From the NCBI RefSeq assembly GCF_036287215.1, contig NZ_CP142860.1, positions 3,286,001 through 3,350,000 on the forward strand: a stretch of 64,000 bases of DNA, in the 5' to 3' direction. The translations under genes were made by a program, and so were the position numbers. Of this stretch, positions 34,501 to 43,256 are shown one piece after another. Below the pieces are notes generated by a model. It saw nothing but the letters and a program-made list of their open reading frames with translations, had not been told where the DNA came from and did not search any database. The DNA is from Caproiciproducens sp. CPB-2 (GTDB taxonomy: Bacteria; Bacillota; Clostridia; Oscillospirales; Acutalibacteraceae). Every line of letters begins with the position of its first letter. Within the stretch, counting starts at the first letter, position 1.

Positions 34501-34998
34501 GACATGTACCTGCACCTGCTGGCGGAGGCGATCAGCCGCGAGAAGGGCGAAGCCCCGCCCGAGTACGACCGGGAATGCCTGGTGGATATGCAGATTCAGG
34601 CCCATATCCCGGAAAGCTACATTTCCAACCTCAGCCAGCGGCTGGAGATTTACCGCCGCATCGCGGACATCCGCACCCGCGAGGACGCGCTCGACGTGAC
34701 CGACGAGCTGATCGACCGCTTCGGCGACCCGCCGGAGAGCGTGAACGGCCTGATCGAGGTCGCGCTCCTGCGCAACCTCGCCTCCCAGCTGGGCATTTAT
34801 GAGATCAAGCAGCAGAACGACGTTCTGCTCCTTTATAAGACAAACATCGACATGAAGCAGGTCGGTTCCCTCATTTCCTCCATACGTTCCCGCGTGATGC
34901 TGAACGCCGGAGCGAAACCGTACATCAGCGTCAAAATCCTTCCGGGCGCCACCCCGCTGGACACCCTGACCGAAATCCTCAACACGATCCGGGAATAA
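31543..34998 (+). CDS. mfd: Transcription-repair coupling factor
   Basis: 1151 residues, full length. Mfd removes RNA polymerase stalled at DNA damage and recruits UvrA. Order: UvrB-like N-terminal region (RGGILDIFTPDAP near 170-185), RNA-polymerase-interacting domain (GDYVVHASHGIGVFEGI near 495), translocase with Walker A GDVGFGKTEVA near 642 and Walker B IIDEEQRFG near 742, the TRG motif region (IRGRVGRSSRRAYAY near 918) and the C-terminal autoinhibitory domain. Confidence 0.97.
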   Translation: MKFLTNAISGLKEFQELEAAVKTSALPAAVTGLSGIHKANIIYSLCVKSKRRAFVVAGDENEAQRLCDDLAAMGMRPLFYPVRDFNFRDTAGSSHEYEHQRLQVLEQTLNGACDAVVCCMDAALQYTIPPAELKKRTVTLKAGDTVSMERVLAALTACGYERAVQVDGTGQFSQRGGILDIFTPDAPSPARVEFWGDEIDTISLFDLETQRRTETAEQLVIAPAVEALIENPGLLADKIMKHASTLRGKTAPAAKTVLTEQAEKLKNGVRIGCADKYISLLYGATATLFDYMEPGTLLFVSEPVKSKERMRSTLWQWGEDVKDLLQEGTLCRGLDTFSGDWPYALDLCERRGAVYLDTFVRGSYETPVRTLIGMTARQLSVWGGSTQLLSEDVQNMMATRWACVVLAGSERSARTTAADLQAAGLPAGYVENPETVQRGTVVVTTGALSAGLEYPGAFFGLITHGRLITAPAKKARRSKNSQEIYSLAELTPGDYVVHASHGIGVFEGIHKLDMHGIVKDYIKLRYAKNDTLYVPVTQLDMVSKYIGPREDATVKLHRLGGAEWQKAKARVRAAVKDMAKELMKLYAERMQAKGHAFPQDNEWQRDFEAHFEYDETEAQLRCIDEIKSDMEREAPMDRLLCGDVGFGKTEVALRAAFKCVTDSKQCAMLVPTTILAWQHFQTITKRMEGFPVRIELLSRFRTPKQQEEILRRLKRGEIDMVVGTHRLVSKDVKFRDLGLVIIDEEQRFGVAQKEKLKALCKNVDVLTLSATPIPRTLNMALSGIRDMSLIEEAPHDRHPVQTYVLEHDGGLISEAIRRELRRGGQVYYLHNDVATIERTAARLQAQIPEARIGFGHGKMNEQELSEVWRRLIEHEIDVLVCTTIIETGVDVPNANTLIIENADRMGLSQLHQIRGRVGRSSRRAYAYLTFTPNKVLTEIAQKRLSAIREFTEFGSGFKIAMRDLEIRGAGNILGGEQHGHMEAVGYDMYLHLLAEAISREKGEAPPEYDRECLVDMQIQAHIPESYISNLSQRLEIYRRIADIRTREDALDVTDELIDRFGDPPESVNGLIEVALLRNLASQLGIYEIKQQNDVLLLYKTNIDMKQVGSLISSIRSRVMLNAGAKPYISVKILPGATPLDTLTEILNTIRE

Positions 34999-35074
34999 CG
35001 TCATACCGCGCAAAAACTCACCGGTTTTCCACCAAGGTTTCACACAACCTTCACAAAATCGCCGGGCGGCGTAC

Positions 35075-35103
35075 TGGACAAGCCGGACGGATAAGAGTAT
35101 AAT
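35075..35103 (+). promoter_or_regulatory. Promoter of the PrsA/SurA-like lipoprotein
   Basis: TGGACA (35075-35080), 17-bp spacer, TATAAT (35098-35103). Confidence 0.65.
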
Positions 35104-35192
35104 AATCTGGTGAAACTTGAATCAGGTCTTGTTGACAGACGAGGCCCGGCACCTGTTCAAATTTGGCTGCGCACAAGCGCATGGAGGTAGTT

Positions 35193-36317
35193 ATGTTAAA
35201 GAAGTCGAAAAAGGTGGTCGCCGCAGTGCTGGCCGTCGCCATGATAGCGGGCATGACCGCGTGTAAAAGCGACAAAAGCTGGGCGATGAAAAACGACAGC
35301 CTGACCGCTCCTATCGGAGTATATATCTATAATCTGTATTATGCTTACCAGAATGCGCAATCCCTGGCGACGGACACGTCGAAGCCGCTTCTGGAACAGA
35401 AGATCGACGGCAAGGACGCGGAAGCCTATATAAAGGAAAAAGCGCTGAATTCCACAAAGATGCTCTTTGTGATGAACGATAAAATGAAGGAGCTCGGCCT
35501 TTCCCTGACCGCGGACGAGACGAAGTCCATCAGCTCCAGCACGGATTCCCAGTGGGCGCAGGCAAGCTCCACCCTTGAAAAATACGGCATCTCAAAGAAT
35601 TCGTTCAATCTCGCGTATTCGGACTATTACACCAAATACCAGAAGGTGTTTACGGCTCTCTACGGCAAGGGCGGCAAAAAGGAAGTTTCCGACGCCGACC
35701 TGAAAGCCTATTTTGAGAAGAACTACACCGACTATTCCTATTTCCTCAAGCCGCTTTACAGCACCGACGCCAACGGCAGCACGGTGATGATCACGGAAGC
35801 CGAACAGGCCGCGCTGGAAAAAGAGTTCAACGGCTACGCGGCGGACATCAAGGCCGGAAAAATGACCATGCAGCAGGCTGCCGACGCCTATAAAACCTCT
35901 TCCAAACAGACGACCGACCAGCTTCAGTCCGGCACTGAAATTCTGGACAGCAACTCCGGTTTCCCGACGGATTTCATTTCCCTCTTCTCTTCCATGAAGC
36001 CGGGCGAGGTCAAGGCGGCGGAAATCTCCGGCACCTATATGGTCGCGATGAAGAACGACGTCACCAAGAAAACCACCGGGCAGCTCGGTACCGAAAGCAC
36101 CCGCAACTCCATTCTGGCCCAGCTGAAAGGTCAGGAATACTCCGACGAAATCGAAAAGGAAGCGGCGGCGTACACCAACGTTACCCTGAACCAGAAGGCG
36201 ATCGATTCTTATAAGCCTTCCATGTTTGAGACCAAGACTTCCTCCGCAGCGGCAACTTCTTCCGCCCCGGCCTCTTCGGCGGCCGCCTCAGCGGCAAGCG
36301 CCGCATCGTCCAAATAA
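35193..36317 (+). CDS. PrsA/SurA-like foldase lipoprotein
   Basis: 374 residues from the ATG at 35193 (GGAGG 5 nt before). Signal peptide with lipobox AGMTAC, Cys about residue 19. Residues 30-150 resemble the helical chaperone part of SurA/PrsA; residues about 160-310 sit where the parvulin domain would be but lack clear parvulin motifs, so isomerase activity is doubtful. The tail is Ser/Ala-rich. It likely helps folding of exported proteins. Ends with its own terminator. Confidence 0.7.
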   Translation: MLKKSKKVVAAVLAVAMIAGMTACKSDKSWAMKNDSLTAPIGVYIYNLYYAYQNAQSLATDTSKPLLEQKIDGKDAEAYIKEKALNSTKMLFVMNDKMKELGLSLTADETKSISSSTDSQWAQASSTLEKYGISKNSFNLAYSDYYTKYQKVFTALYGKGGKKEVSDADLKAYFEKNYTDYSYFLKPLYSTDANGSTVMITEAEQAALEKEFNGYAADIKAGKMTMQQAADAYKTSSKQTTDQLQSGTEILDSNSGFPTDFISLFSSMKPGEVKAAEISGTYMVAMKNDVTKKTTGQLGTESTRNSILAQLKGQEYSDEIEKEAAAYTNVTLNQKAIDSYKPSMFETKTSSAAATSSAPASSAAASAASAASSK

Positions 36318-36333
36318 ACAGCTAAAACAAATC

Positions 36334-36375
36334 AAGGGCGCAGACAGAAGCTTCTGTCCTCGCCCTTTTCTTTTC
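36334..36375 (+). terminator. Intrinsic terminator
   Basis: AAGGGCG and CGCCCTT enclose a second palindrome (AGACAGAAGCTTCTGTC), followed by TTCTTTTCT, 17 bp after the lipoprotein stop. Confidence 0.8.
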
Positions 36376-36391
36376 TATATCTACCGTCTTT

Positions 36392-36580
36392 ACCGTCAAT
36401 GAAAACCATGAAGGTACCGTGCCACATAGAGACATTTTGGGGATACCCCGGGGGTGCAGGGGGATTTTATGGAACCCTCCCGCCGGGAATTCAAAATCCC
36501 CCTGCGCGTCCTTTGCCTACTTTCGGACAAGAGCGAAAGTAGGGGCCCGCCCGGCCTGAGGGCGAAGCTGACGATCAACT
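36392..36580 (-). repeat. Intergenic repeat module II, copy 3 (reverse)
   Basis: Inverted relative to copies at 3361, 30438, 42081 and 58668. Both hairpins are present (36464-36513 and 36516-36543 approximately). It begins just after the lipoprotein's terminator. Confidence 0.9.
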
Positions 36581-36587
36581 CTTACTT

Positions 36588-36690
36588 GCGGCGATGCTCG
36601 CAGATAGTTATCTATTGAATCAAAAGAGGAACTCCCGGGGAGACTCCTTCCGTCGCGCCAAGCGCGACACCTCCCTCAAAGAGGGAGGCA
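36588..36690 (-). repeat. Module I-related repeat (reverse, diverged)
   Basis: GGCGATGCTCGCAGATAGTT and ATCTATTGAATC match the start of the copy at 55061; the remainder has CTCCCTCAAAGAGGGAGG, an inverted repeat found at most module boundaries. Confidence 0.6.
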
Positions 36691-36703
36691 AGGAGTTCGC
36701 CCG

Positions 36704-37879
36704 TCAGTACAGCACCACGGTGCCGCCCTGTACGGCGCAGCTGCACTCATAGCTTTTCTGGGTCCCCGTCTGCACGTCAAATACCGAATTGAACTCAAAG
36801 GAATCCCTGTCGTCCGCAAGAACATAGCGGGCCAGGATAAACCGGTCGTCCACACAGGCGAAAAACTCCCCCAGCTCCTTGCTGTACCGCGTGTGGATTT
36901 CGGAATTCAGCACGCCGTCCACCCGGTAACCGTCCTCTTCCTCCGTAATCCGGTAGACCCGCGCGCCGTTGCCGTCGATGCTGAACATGGCGGGGGCCTC
37001 GTCCTCCTTCAGATTCAGCTCCGCCACAATCGACTTTTTTCCCGTCGTCTTGTCGTAAGCACAGATTCTCTGGTCGCCGGTCGGAAAATACTTGACCCGG
37101 AAATACAGGCTGCCGCCGTCCATTCCCGCAAAACGCACCAGCCCCGGGGTCCCCGCGCTCAGGATCAGCTCCAGCGGGGCGCGCTCCTCCCCGGTCTTGA
37201 CGGCGACAATAAAGTCGAACAGCGGGCAAAGCCAGACGTTGTCGTTGATATTGTCGCCCAGCCAGCGCATGTTCCGGTAGCAATGCTCCTTTTCCGCCTC
37301 GTCGCCGTGCGGCTGCAAAACCAGAAGCTGTCTCTGCCCGTCCGCCTCGTAGGTGATAAGCCCGGCGCTGTCCGCGGTACAGACGCGCGGGTCGCGCACG
37401 TAATAGTACTTTTCATCGTCAATATCGTAAAGATACGCCACTTTTTCAAAACCGGTCAGCTTTTTGTAGTCCTCAAACAGCGCCCGGTGCCGCGCGTTCT
37501 CTTTGGTATAAATCATCAGGTGGCTTTCATCCAGAGCGGTGCAGTCCGAAAACCCGCCGATAAAGTTCAGCGTGGCCATGTTCCTTTCCGCGCCCGTGCG
37601 CTTGTCGATCCGTAAAATCCAGGCATCGCTTTCCCCGCTTTCCATCACGACGATGATGTCTTCCGGAAAGCTGAAGAAATGCTGTACAAAAGCCGGATTG
37701 CTCAGAAAATAGTTCGCGATGATCCGCTCACGGCGCGTGACGCGGTTATATTCCAGAATAAAGAGGTTGTTGTGGCCTTCCTCTCTCTTCTCTTCTGCAT
37801 AATAAATGAAATGATCGCTGATTTCAATCAGCACGTCGTTACAGCTTGCAAAGACGTTTCTCAGATCGACAACCTTCAC
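36704..37879 (-). CDS. Hypothetical protein, probable beta-propeller-like
   Basis: 391 residues, no signal peptide and no membrane segment, so cytosolic. The sequence is beta-rich with recurring short strands ending in polar turns, such as LFILEYNRVTRRERI, WILRIDKRTGAERN and ICAYDKTTGKKSI, about 50-70 residues apart, which suggests a propeller built from repeated blades. No catalytic motif is seen. It stands alone between a repeat block and the divergent Smr gene. Function unknown. Confidence 0.6.
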   Translation of the reverse strand: MKVVDLRNVFASCNDVLIEISDHFIYYAEEKREEGHNNLFILEYNRVTRRERIIANYFLSNPAFVQHFFSFPEDIIVVMESGESDAWILRIDKRTGAERNMATLNFIGGFSDCTALDESHLMIYTKENARHRALFEDYKKLTGFEKVAYLYDIDDEKYYYVRDPRVCTADSAGLITYEADGQRQLLVLQPHGDEAEKEHCYRNMRWLGDNINDNVWLCPLFDFIVAVKTGEERAPLELILSAGTPGLVRFAGMDGGSLYFRVKYFPTGDQRICAYDKTTGKKSIVAELNLKEDEAPAMFSIDGNGARVYRITEEEDGYRVDGVLNSEIHTRYSKELGEFFACVDDRFILARYVLADDRDSFEFNSVFDVQTGTQKSYECSCAVQGGTVVLY

Positions 37880-38052
37880 TCCGAATCCCTCCCGTTCTCT
37901 TTATTATAGCATAAAGGGCCCGATCGTCCATCCCTGTTTTTGACTTTCCGGACGCTTCCTTTTTTTCAGATTGATGGGATCATAATCGCACGCGATGAGG
38001 ATACCCGTTCGCCAATTTACAAATACGCCACAACAGCGCGCCGCAGCTGTGG

Positions 38053-38058
38053 TATAAT
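38053..38058 (+). promoter_or_regulatory. Extended -10 of the Smr gene
   Basis: TGGTATAAT with the TG extension, 44 bp before the ATG; no good -35. Confidence 0.45.
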
Positions 38059-38101
38059 AGCCATAAAGACGATTCCATAAGAAAAGCGGGTTGGGAAAGC
38101 A

Positions 38102-38350
38102 ATGCGTCAGACAAAACACGGCAGCGTACTGGAAGTGGATATTCACGGCATGACCGCCGGCGAGGCCAAACGCGGCCTGGAGCAGCTTTTGACCCGCGCG
38201 GACAAAAGCATTTCGGAAATCCGCGTCATTCACGGCTACAACAGCGGCCAGGTGCTGCGCGACATGGTGCGCAAGCAGCTCAAGCATCCGCGCATTTCGG
38301 CCAAGCTCATCAGCCTGAACCCCGGGGAAACGCGCATCCTTCTAAAATAA
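38102..38350 (+). CDS. Smr-domain protein
   Basis: 82 residues, a stand-alone Smr (small MutS-related) domain: LEVDIHGMTAGEAKRGLEQL, then the nuclease motif IRVIHGYNSGQVLRDMV. Smr domains nick DNA or cleave RNA; in Bacillota the MutS2 version acts at collided ribosomes. The HGxGxG motif is HGYNSG, so the first Gly of the consensus is replaced by Tyr-Asn, common in short forms. Single-gene unit with a terminator. Confidence 0.8.
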   Translation: MRQTKHGSVLEVDIHGMTAGEAKRGLEQLLTRADKSISEIRVIHGYNSGQVLRDMVRKQLKHPRISAKLISLNPGETRILLK

Positions 38351-38351
38351 C

Positions 38352-38380
38352 AAGCGGGCAGGAAACCCTGTCCGCTTTCT
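38352..38380 (+). terminator. Terminator of the Smr gene
   Basis: AAGCGG-G-CAGG, AAA loop, complement with two mismatches, then TTTCTG. Confidence 0.5.
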
Positions 38381-38473
38381 GATATCCTGAAAATTTCCCG
38401 GGTAATATTACCGGTTCCTTTCCGGGGCAATTTTTTTACCGGCCAAAATCTTCCTTTTTCCGTAAAATCCGGG

Positions 38474-39415
38474 CTATTTTTTAAATTCCTCGATCCGGAA
38501 ACGCGGCCTTGCCTTGACTTCGCTGTAGATCTTGCCGACGTAGCCGCCCACCACGCCAAGACACAGCAGCTGGATGCCGCCGAGCAGCCAGATGGAACAG
38601 ACGATCGCCGTCCAGCCCGCGACCGCAAGGCCCATAAAATACGAAACCAGCGCGTAGATCAGTCCCAGAATGCTCAGCAGGGACAGGACGATCCCCAGGG
38701 TGGAGATCATTTTCAGCGGCTTTACGCTGAAGGACGTGATGCCGTCCAGTGCGAAAGAAAGCATTTTTTTCAGCGGATACTTCGACTCGCCCGCAAAGCG
38801 CTCGTTCCGGTCGTAGTACACGTAGTCGCTGCGGTAGCCGATAAGCGGCACGATCCCGCGCAGGAACAGGTTGACCTCTTTGTATTCGCTCAGCGCGTCC
38901 AGCGCGCGGCGGCTCATCAGCCGGTAATCCGCGTGGTTATAGACGACGTCCACCCCGAGCACCTTCATGAATTTATAAAAGCCCTGCGCGGTGGTGCGCT
39001 TAAAAGTCGTGTCCGTCTCGCGCTTGTTGCGCACTCCGTAGACCACGTCGCAGCCGTCGGTAAACTTGTCCACAAACTGGTCCAGCACCTCAATGTCGTC
39101 CTGCAGGTCGGCGTCCAGGCTGATTGCGCAGTCGCAGTACTCCTTCGCGGTCATCAGCCCCGCCAGAAGCGCGTTCTGGTGGCCACGGTTGTGCGCGAGC
39201 TTGATCCCGCTGACCAGCGTATTTTCTTCGCAGTACCCGCTGATCAGCTCCCAGGTGCGGTCGCGGCTGCCGTCGTCCACAAGGAGCATCCGGCTTTTTC
39301 CGTCGGCGCGCCCGGCCTTGATCATGGAATTCATTTTGATTGTCAGCCGTTTCACCGTTTCCGGCAAAACCTCTTCCTCGTTATAGCAGGGTATCACCAA
39401 ATATACAGTAGGCAT
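38474..39415 (-). CDS. GT2 glycosyltransferase (polyprenyl-phosphate type)
   Basis: 313 residues from the ATG at 39415 (GGAGGG before it). N-terminal GT-A fold: VIPCYNEEEVLPETV near residue 7, LLVDDGSRDRTWEL near 45, LDADLQDD near 100 (metal-binding). Two membrane helices near 230-255 and 265-290 follow, the plan of GtrB/YkoT-like enzymes that load a sugar onto undecaprenyl phosphate. It lies 20 bp after the YfhO gene, whose relatives use such lipid-linked sugars for teichoic acid glycosylation. Confidence 0.87.
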   Translation of the reverse strand: MPTVYLVIPCYNEEEVLPETVKRLTIKMNSMIKAGRADGKSRMLLVDDGSRDRTWELISGYCEENTLVSGIKLAHNRGHQNALLAGLMTAKEYCDCAISLDADLQDDIEVLDQFVDKFTDGCDVVYGVRNKRETDTTFKRTTAQGFYKFMKVLGVDVVYNHADYRLMSRRALDALSEYKEVNLFLRGIVPLIGYRSDYVYYDRNERFAGESKYPLKKMLSFALDGITSFSVKPLKMISTLGIVLSLLSILGLIYALVSYFMGLAVAGWTAIVCSIWLLGGIQLLCLGVVGGYVGKIYSEVKARPRFRIEEFKK

Positions 39416-39435
39416 AATTCCCTCCGATAAGGTCG

Positions 39436-41886
39436 TCATTGTGTGGTTTCCGGCGCTTCGGGCGGTGGTGTCTGCCCTTCCGCCGGGAGCTCTTCGTATT
39501 TGATCCGGTACGTTTTCCGCTTGCGCGGCTTCCTTTTGTCATACGCCCGGGTTACAAGATAAAATACCAGATACAGCGCCGCGCCGCCCGCGGATACCGC
39601 CGCGCCCAGCTTCAGGCCCGGCGTCGCGTAGTCAAAGCGGACGACCGACTCCCCGGCCGGCACCTTCACCGCCATGAACCCGACGTTTACCTTGGCGATT
39701 TCCGCCGGTTTGCCGTTGACCTGCGCGCTCCAGCCGCCTTCCCAGGGAACGCTGAAAAATACGAGCCGTTCCTTGTCCGCGGTCATTTTTGCGGTAAAGC
39801 CGCTGTTGTCCCGCTCAAAAGAGGAACAGGCTTCCGACTTCCGGTTCAGGCAGTCCTCAAAATAGGCGCTCTGCGTGAATTCGCCGGACAGGAAATCGTC
39901 GTCATGGGGAAGAATCCCGGCGTACTTCTGCACGTCGTCGTTTTCCAGCACCAGCGTTTTCAGCAGAAGCAGATGCCGGCTTTCCTTGTCCACCTGCTCG
40001 TATTCCGCGCGGGTAATATAGGAATCGTAACTGAACCCCATGGGGATATAATAGTCGTTCTCGTAAATATTGAAGCCGTTCTGCGCCGCGTAGAACGTCC
40101 AGCCGGGCATCGCCGGGGTATCCCCACCCTCGTCCCCCGCGAAATTCTTGCCGCTCTGTACCGAGTCAAACAGCCACCGGCAGCTGGTCAGCCCGCGCAG
40201 GCCGTAATACTTGGCCTCCGGCCGCGAACCCACGTCGCGCTGAACGCCGATGGACGGGTAGAAATCCATAATGGAACCCGGCACGATGCTGTGGAACGCC
40301 TGGATCGTCGGAATCTGCCAGTACATGGCCTGATTGTCCATGCCGTCGTAAACGTCGATACGGCAGTTTTTGGTGTCGGGCAGCCGGATGTCTTTCCCTC
40401 CGTTGAGAGAATAGGGAATCAGCTCCCGGTGGGCGTCGTCGCTCTGGGTTTTCCCCAGCGCGATGAAAAACAGCGAATACAGAACGGAAATCAGGGCCAC
40501 CCCGCCCATACAGCGACGGATAAACAGTTCTTTGTCGCGGCGGTACCATTTAAAGAGAATCGTCAGCAGGGTCAGGCTTAAAAGCGCGATCGCCACATAC
40601 GTCCAGAAACGGGTGGGGTAATCCTCCAGTCCGAAGGAAGTCACCTTTTGCCCGTCCTGCTGCGTCGTGGTCACCATCAGCCCGATGGGCAGCGCGATTC
40701 CCAGCGTGATGCCGGTCGTCCACTTGATGGAACTTTTCCAGTCGATGCACTCCCTCTCGAGCGAGATCACCGTCGCAAGGCTCATCATCAGGGTCAGCAT
40801 ATAGAACCAGCGCGCGTAATACGACGCGTTGAAAAGCTGGAACGCGGAATTCAGGATCGGAATAAAAGCCATCAGGAACAGGATCCCCAGCAGCTTTTTC
40901 AGCCAGTGCTCCCTGTGCATGCGCAAAAAGCCGATGACCCCGGTCATGCTGAACAGCGGCAGCCACGCGCCGAGCGAAGCCCACTTTGCTTCCGACTTCG
41001 GGGTGAAGTTGGGCCGGGCCGGAATATCCGGCGGGAAGAAGAAGCATTCTAAAATGTGGACATAGCGCTGGTTCCAGTCGTAGAGCAGCGCGTTCCAGCC
41101 CTCGGGCGGGTTGTCCACCCGCGGGTTCTGGATCACCGCCAGGATGGTCGGCACCAGCAGGACGGCGGCGCACAGGACGCCGATCACGGCCTCGCAGATA
41201 ATCAGCAGGAAATCCCTGAGCGTGATTTTCCAGTTGCCGGTCAAAAGACGGGTAAACCCGTAAAGCAGTGTGAAAACAACCTGTCCCACAAAGAAATAGT
41301 AATTGACAAAGCAGCAGGCGAACACCGTCACCGCGAAGATTCCGCGCCGCCGGGTGTAGATATATTCGTCCAGCGCCCAGAGCATCACCGGGAAAAAGAT
41401 AATCGCCTCATGAAAGTGGTTGAAAAAGATATTGTAGACCGAAAAGCCCGAAAACGCGTACAGCATTCCGCCGATGACCGCGTAATCCGGATTTTTGACG
41501 TACCTTTTCAGATAGAGAAAGCCCGTCAGGGAAGCGCAGCCGAATTTCAGGATCAGCAGCGGGCCCATCAGGTGCGGCACCATCCAGCTGGGAAACGGGA
41601 TGGTCAGCCAGAAAAACGGGCTGCCCAGCAGGTAAAACGAATAGGAGCCGATAAAATTGGCGCCCAGGTCGGTCGTCCAGCTCCAGCCGATATTGCCGCT
41701 GCGCACCGCGTCGTGGCACATCTGGTAAAACGGAACCTGCTGTACGTTGAAGTCGCCGTAAAACAAAAAATAACCGTTATCAAAAATAATAAAAGGTATG
41801 AAAAAGAGAAAAGCTATTCCCATGCCGTAAAGCAGGGCCTTCCAATAATAATTTTGTCTCCCTTTGCGGGTCAGCACACCTGTCAA
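39436..41886 (-). CDS. YfhO-family membrane glycosyltransferase
   Basis: 816 residues with about twelve membrane segments in the N-terminal 480 and one near residue 775, flanking a large extracellular domain. It matches the YfhO family (GT-C type), which in Bacillota moves GlcNAc or other sugars from the lipid carrier to lipoteichoic acid. A TTG at 41886 is used, with GGGGGCG before it. Together with the GT2 gene downstream it forms a two-step unit: load the sugar inside, transfer it outside. Confidence 0.85.
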   Translation of the reverse strand: MTGVLTRKGRQNYYWKALLYGMGIAFLFFIPFIIFDNGYFLFYGDFNVQQVPFYQMCHDAVRSGNIGWSWTTDLGANFIGSYSFYLLGSPFFWLTIPFPSWMVPHLMGPLLILKFGCASLTGFLYLKRYVKNPDYAVIGGMLYAFSGFSVYNIFFNHFHEAIIFFPVMLWALDEYIYTRRRGIFAVTVFACCFVNYYFFVGQVVFTLLYGFTRLLTGNWKITLRDFLLIICEAVIGVLCAAVLLVPTILAVIQNPRVDNPPEGWNALLYDWNQRYVHILECFFFPPDIPARPNFTPKSEAKWASLGAWLPLFSMTGVIGFLRMHREHWLKKLLGILFLMAFIPILNSAFQLFNASYYARWFYMLTLMMSLATVISLERECIDWKSSIKWTTGITLGIALPIGLMVTTTQQDGQKVTSFGLEDYPTRFWTYVAIALLSLTLLTILFKWYRRDKELFIRRCMGGVALISVLYSLFFIALGKTQSDDAHRELIPYSLNGGKDIRLPDTKNCRIDVYDGMDNQAMYWQIPTIQAFHSIVPGSIMDFYPSIGVQRDVGSRPEAKYYGLRGLTSCRWLFDSVQSGKNFAGDEGGDTPAMPGWTFYAAQNGFNIYENDYYIPMGFSYDSYITRAEYEQVDKESRHLLLLKTLVLENDDVQKYAGILPHDDDFLSGEFTQSAYFEDCLNRKSEACSSFERDNSGFTAKMTADKERLVFFSVPWEGGWSAQVNGKPAEIAKVNVGFMAVKVPAGESVVRFDYATPGLKLGAAVSAGGAALYLVFYLVTRAYDKRKPRKRKTYRIKYEELPAEGQTPPPEAPETTQ

Positions 41887-42028
41887 ACCGTCGCCCCCAT
41901 ATTCCTGATTAACATATTATATCACACGGTTTTGTCTGAACAAAGCGAATTTAAAAATTACAGGACTGTTTCTTGCAATATTTACCGTTTGTTATTATAT
42001 TGGTTATAATGTCGTAAAGAAGGACGTC

Positions 42029-42066
42029 GAATACGCCGTAGGTGCGTGCCGACCGCATGGTCCGCA
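42029..42066 (+). repeat. Partial module I upstream of module II
   Basis: ATACGCCGTAGGTGCGTGCC and GACCGCATGGTCCGC, joined directly to a module II copy at 42081. Confidence 0.7.
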
Positions 42067-42080
42067 TTACCGCAAGTGGG

Positions 42081-42280
42081 AGTTGATCGTCAGCTCTGCC
42101 CTCAGGCCGGGCAGGCCCCTACTTTCGGTTCTTGTACGAAAGTAGGCAAAGTACGCGCAGGGGGATTTTTAATTCCCGGCGAGAGGGTTCCATAAAATCC
42201 CCCTGCACCCCCGGGGTATCCCCAAAGTACCTTTGTGTGGCACGATACCGTTTTGGTTTTCATTGACGAAGGATACGGGA
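42081..42280 (+). repeat. Intergenic repeat module II, copy 4
   Basis: Starts AGTTGATCGTCAGCTCTGCC; hairpin 1 with GTTCTTGTA loop, hairpin 2 stem intact. The tail CATTGACGAAGGATACGGGA is shared with the copy at 58668. The gap 41887-42563 is made of this copy and three module I copies, with no gene seen. Confidence 0.9.
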
Positions 42281-42372
42281 AGGCAGGACTTGGCCCTCTC
42301 CTTGGGGGAGCCTAAAAAGGTCGAACCCCCGCCTCCCTCTTAGAGGGATTTGTTTCGGGGTCCTCTAAAACC

Positions 42373-42452
42373 GATTCAACATACAACTGTCTGAGAGCGC
42401 CGCCGTAGGCGCGTGCCGACCGCATGGTCCGCGCTTGGTGCGACGGAAGGAG
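42373..42452 (+). repeat. Intergenic repeat module I, copy 4
   Basis: GATTCAACATACAACTGTCT start, then the GCCGCCGTAGGCG core and CGCATGGTCCGCG. First of a tandem pair. Confidence 0.85.
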
Positions 42453-42474
42453 TCCCCCGGGAGCATCTGCCGTC

Positions 42475-42531
42475 GATTCAACATACAACTGTCTGAGAGC
42501 GCCACCGCAGGCGACTGCCGACCGCATGGTC
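42475..42531 (+). repeat. Intergenic repeat module I, copy 5
   Basis: Second member of the tandem pair, 22 bp after the first, ending at ACCGCATGGTCTG just before the HD phosphohydrolase gene. Confidence 0.8.
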
Positions 42532-42563
42532 TGTAAAATATAAAAAATAAAGGGGAAAATACA

Positions 42564-43145
42564 ATGTTTCATTTTTATGCGATGCTGTCGCGCATGAAAT
42601 ACATCTGCCGCTGGGGGCTGATGCGCAACACCCGCAGCGAGACCCTGAGCGAACACAGCTTTGAAACCGCGGTCATCGCCCACGCGCTGGCCGTGCTGCG
42701 CAATACGCGCTTCGGCGGCCATGTCAGCCCGGAGCGCGCGGCTCTGCTTGCGCTCTACCATGACGCGGCGGAAATCATCACCGGCGACCTGCCCACGCCG
42801 GTCAAATACTTCAACCCGAACCTCCGCTCCGCCTACCGCGAGGTCGAAACCGTCGCGCAGGAAAAGCTTCTCAGCCTTCTGCCGGACGATCTGAGGCCAA
42901 GCTACGAATCCGTCTTCACCGCGGCGCAGGAGGGCGACCGGGAACTTCTGCCGCTTGTCAAAGCCGCAGACAAGCTTTCCGCCGTCATCAAATGCATGGA
43001 GGAAAAAGGGATGGGCAATTCCGAATTTACCAAGGCGGAAGCCTCCCTGCGCCGGACCGTAAGCGATCTCCACCTGCCGGAGGCCGACTGCTTCGTCGCG
43101 GAATTCCTGCCCTCTTACGCTCTGACACTGGATGAACAGGACTGA
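42564..43145 (+). CDS. HD-domain 5'-deoxynucleotidase (YfbR-like)
   Basis: 193 residues. LRNTRSETLSEHSFETAVIA near residue 20 gives the first His, LALYHDAAEIITGDLPTPVK near 62 the HD pair, and AADKLSAVIKCMEE near 135 the final Asp; this is the YfbR pattern for hydrolysis of deoxynucleoside 5'-monophosphates with Co2+ or Mn2+. Length equals YfbR (about 199). Stands alone between repeats and the LCP gene. Confidence 0.85.
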   Translation: MFHFYAMLSRMKYICRWGLMRNTRSETLSEHSFETAVIAHALAVLRNTRFGGHVSPERAALLALYHDAAEIITGDLPTPVKYFNPNLRSAYREVETVAQEKLLSLLPDDLRPSYESVFTAAQEGDRELLPLVKAADKLSAVIKCMEEKGMGNSEFTKAEASLRRTVSDLHLPEADCFVAEFLPSYALTLDEQD

Positions 43146-43256
43146 ACTTCCATATTCTGTTTACAAAATTGTTCTTTTAAAAAATTATTCTTTTTCCGCA
43201 AGGGGTTATAATATAGCGGTTATTACTTTAAAAAATGTCGATTGAGGACTGATGTT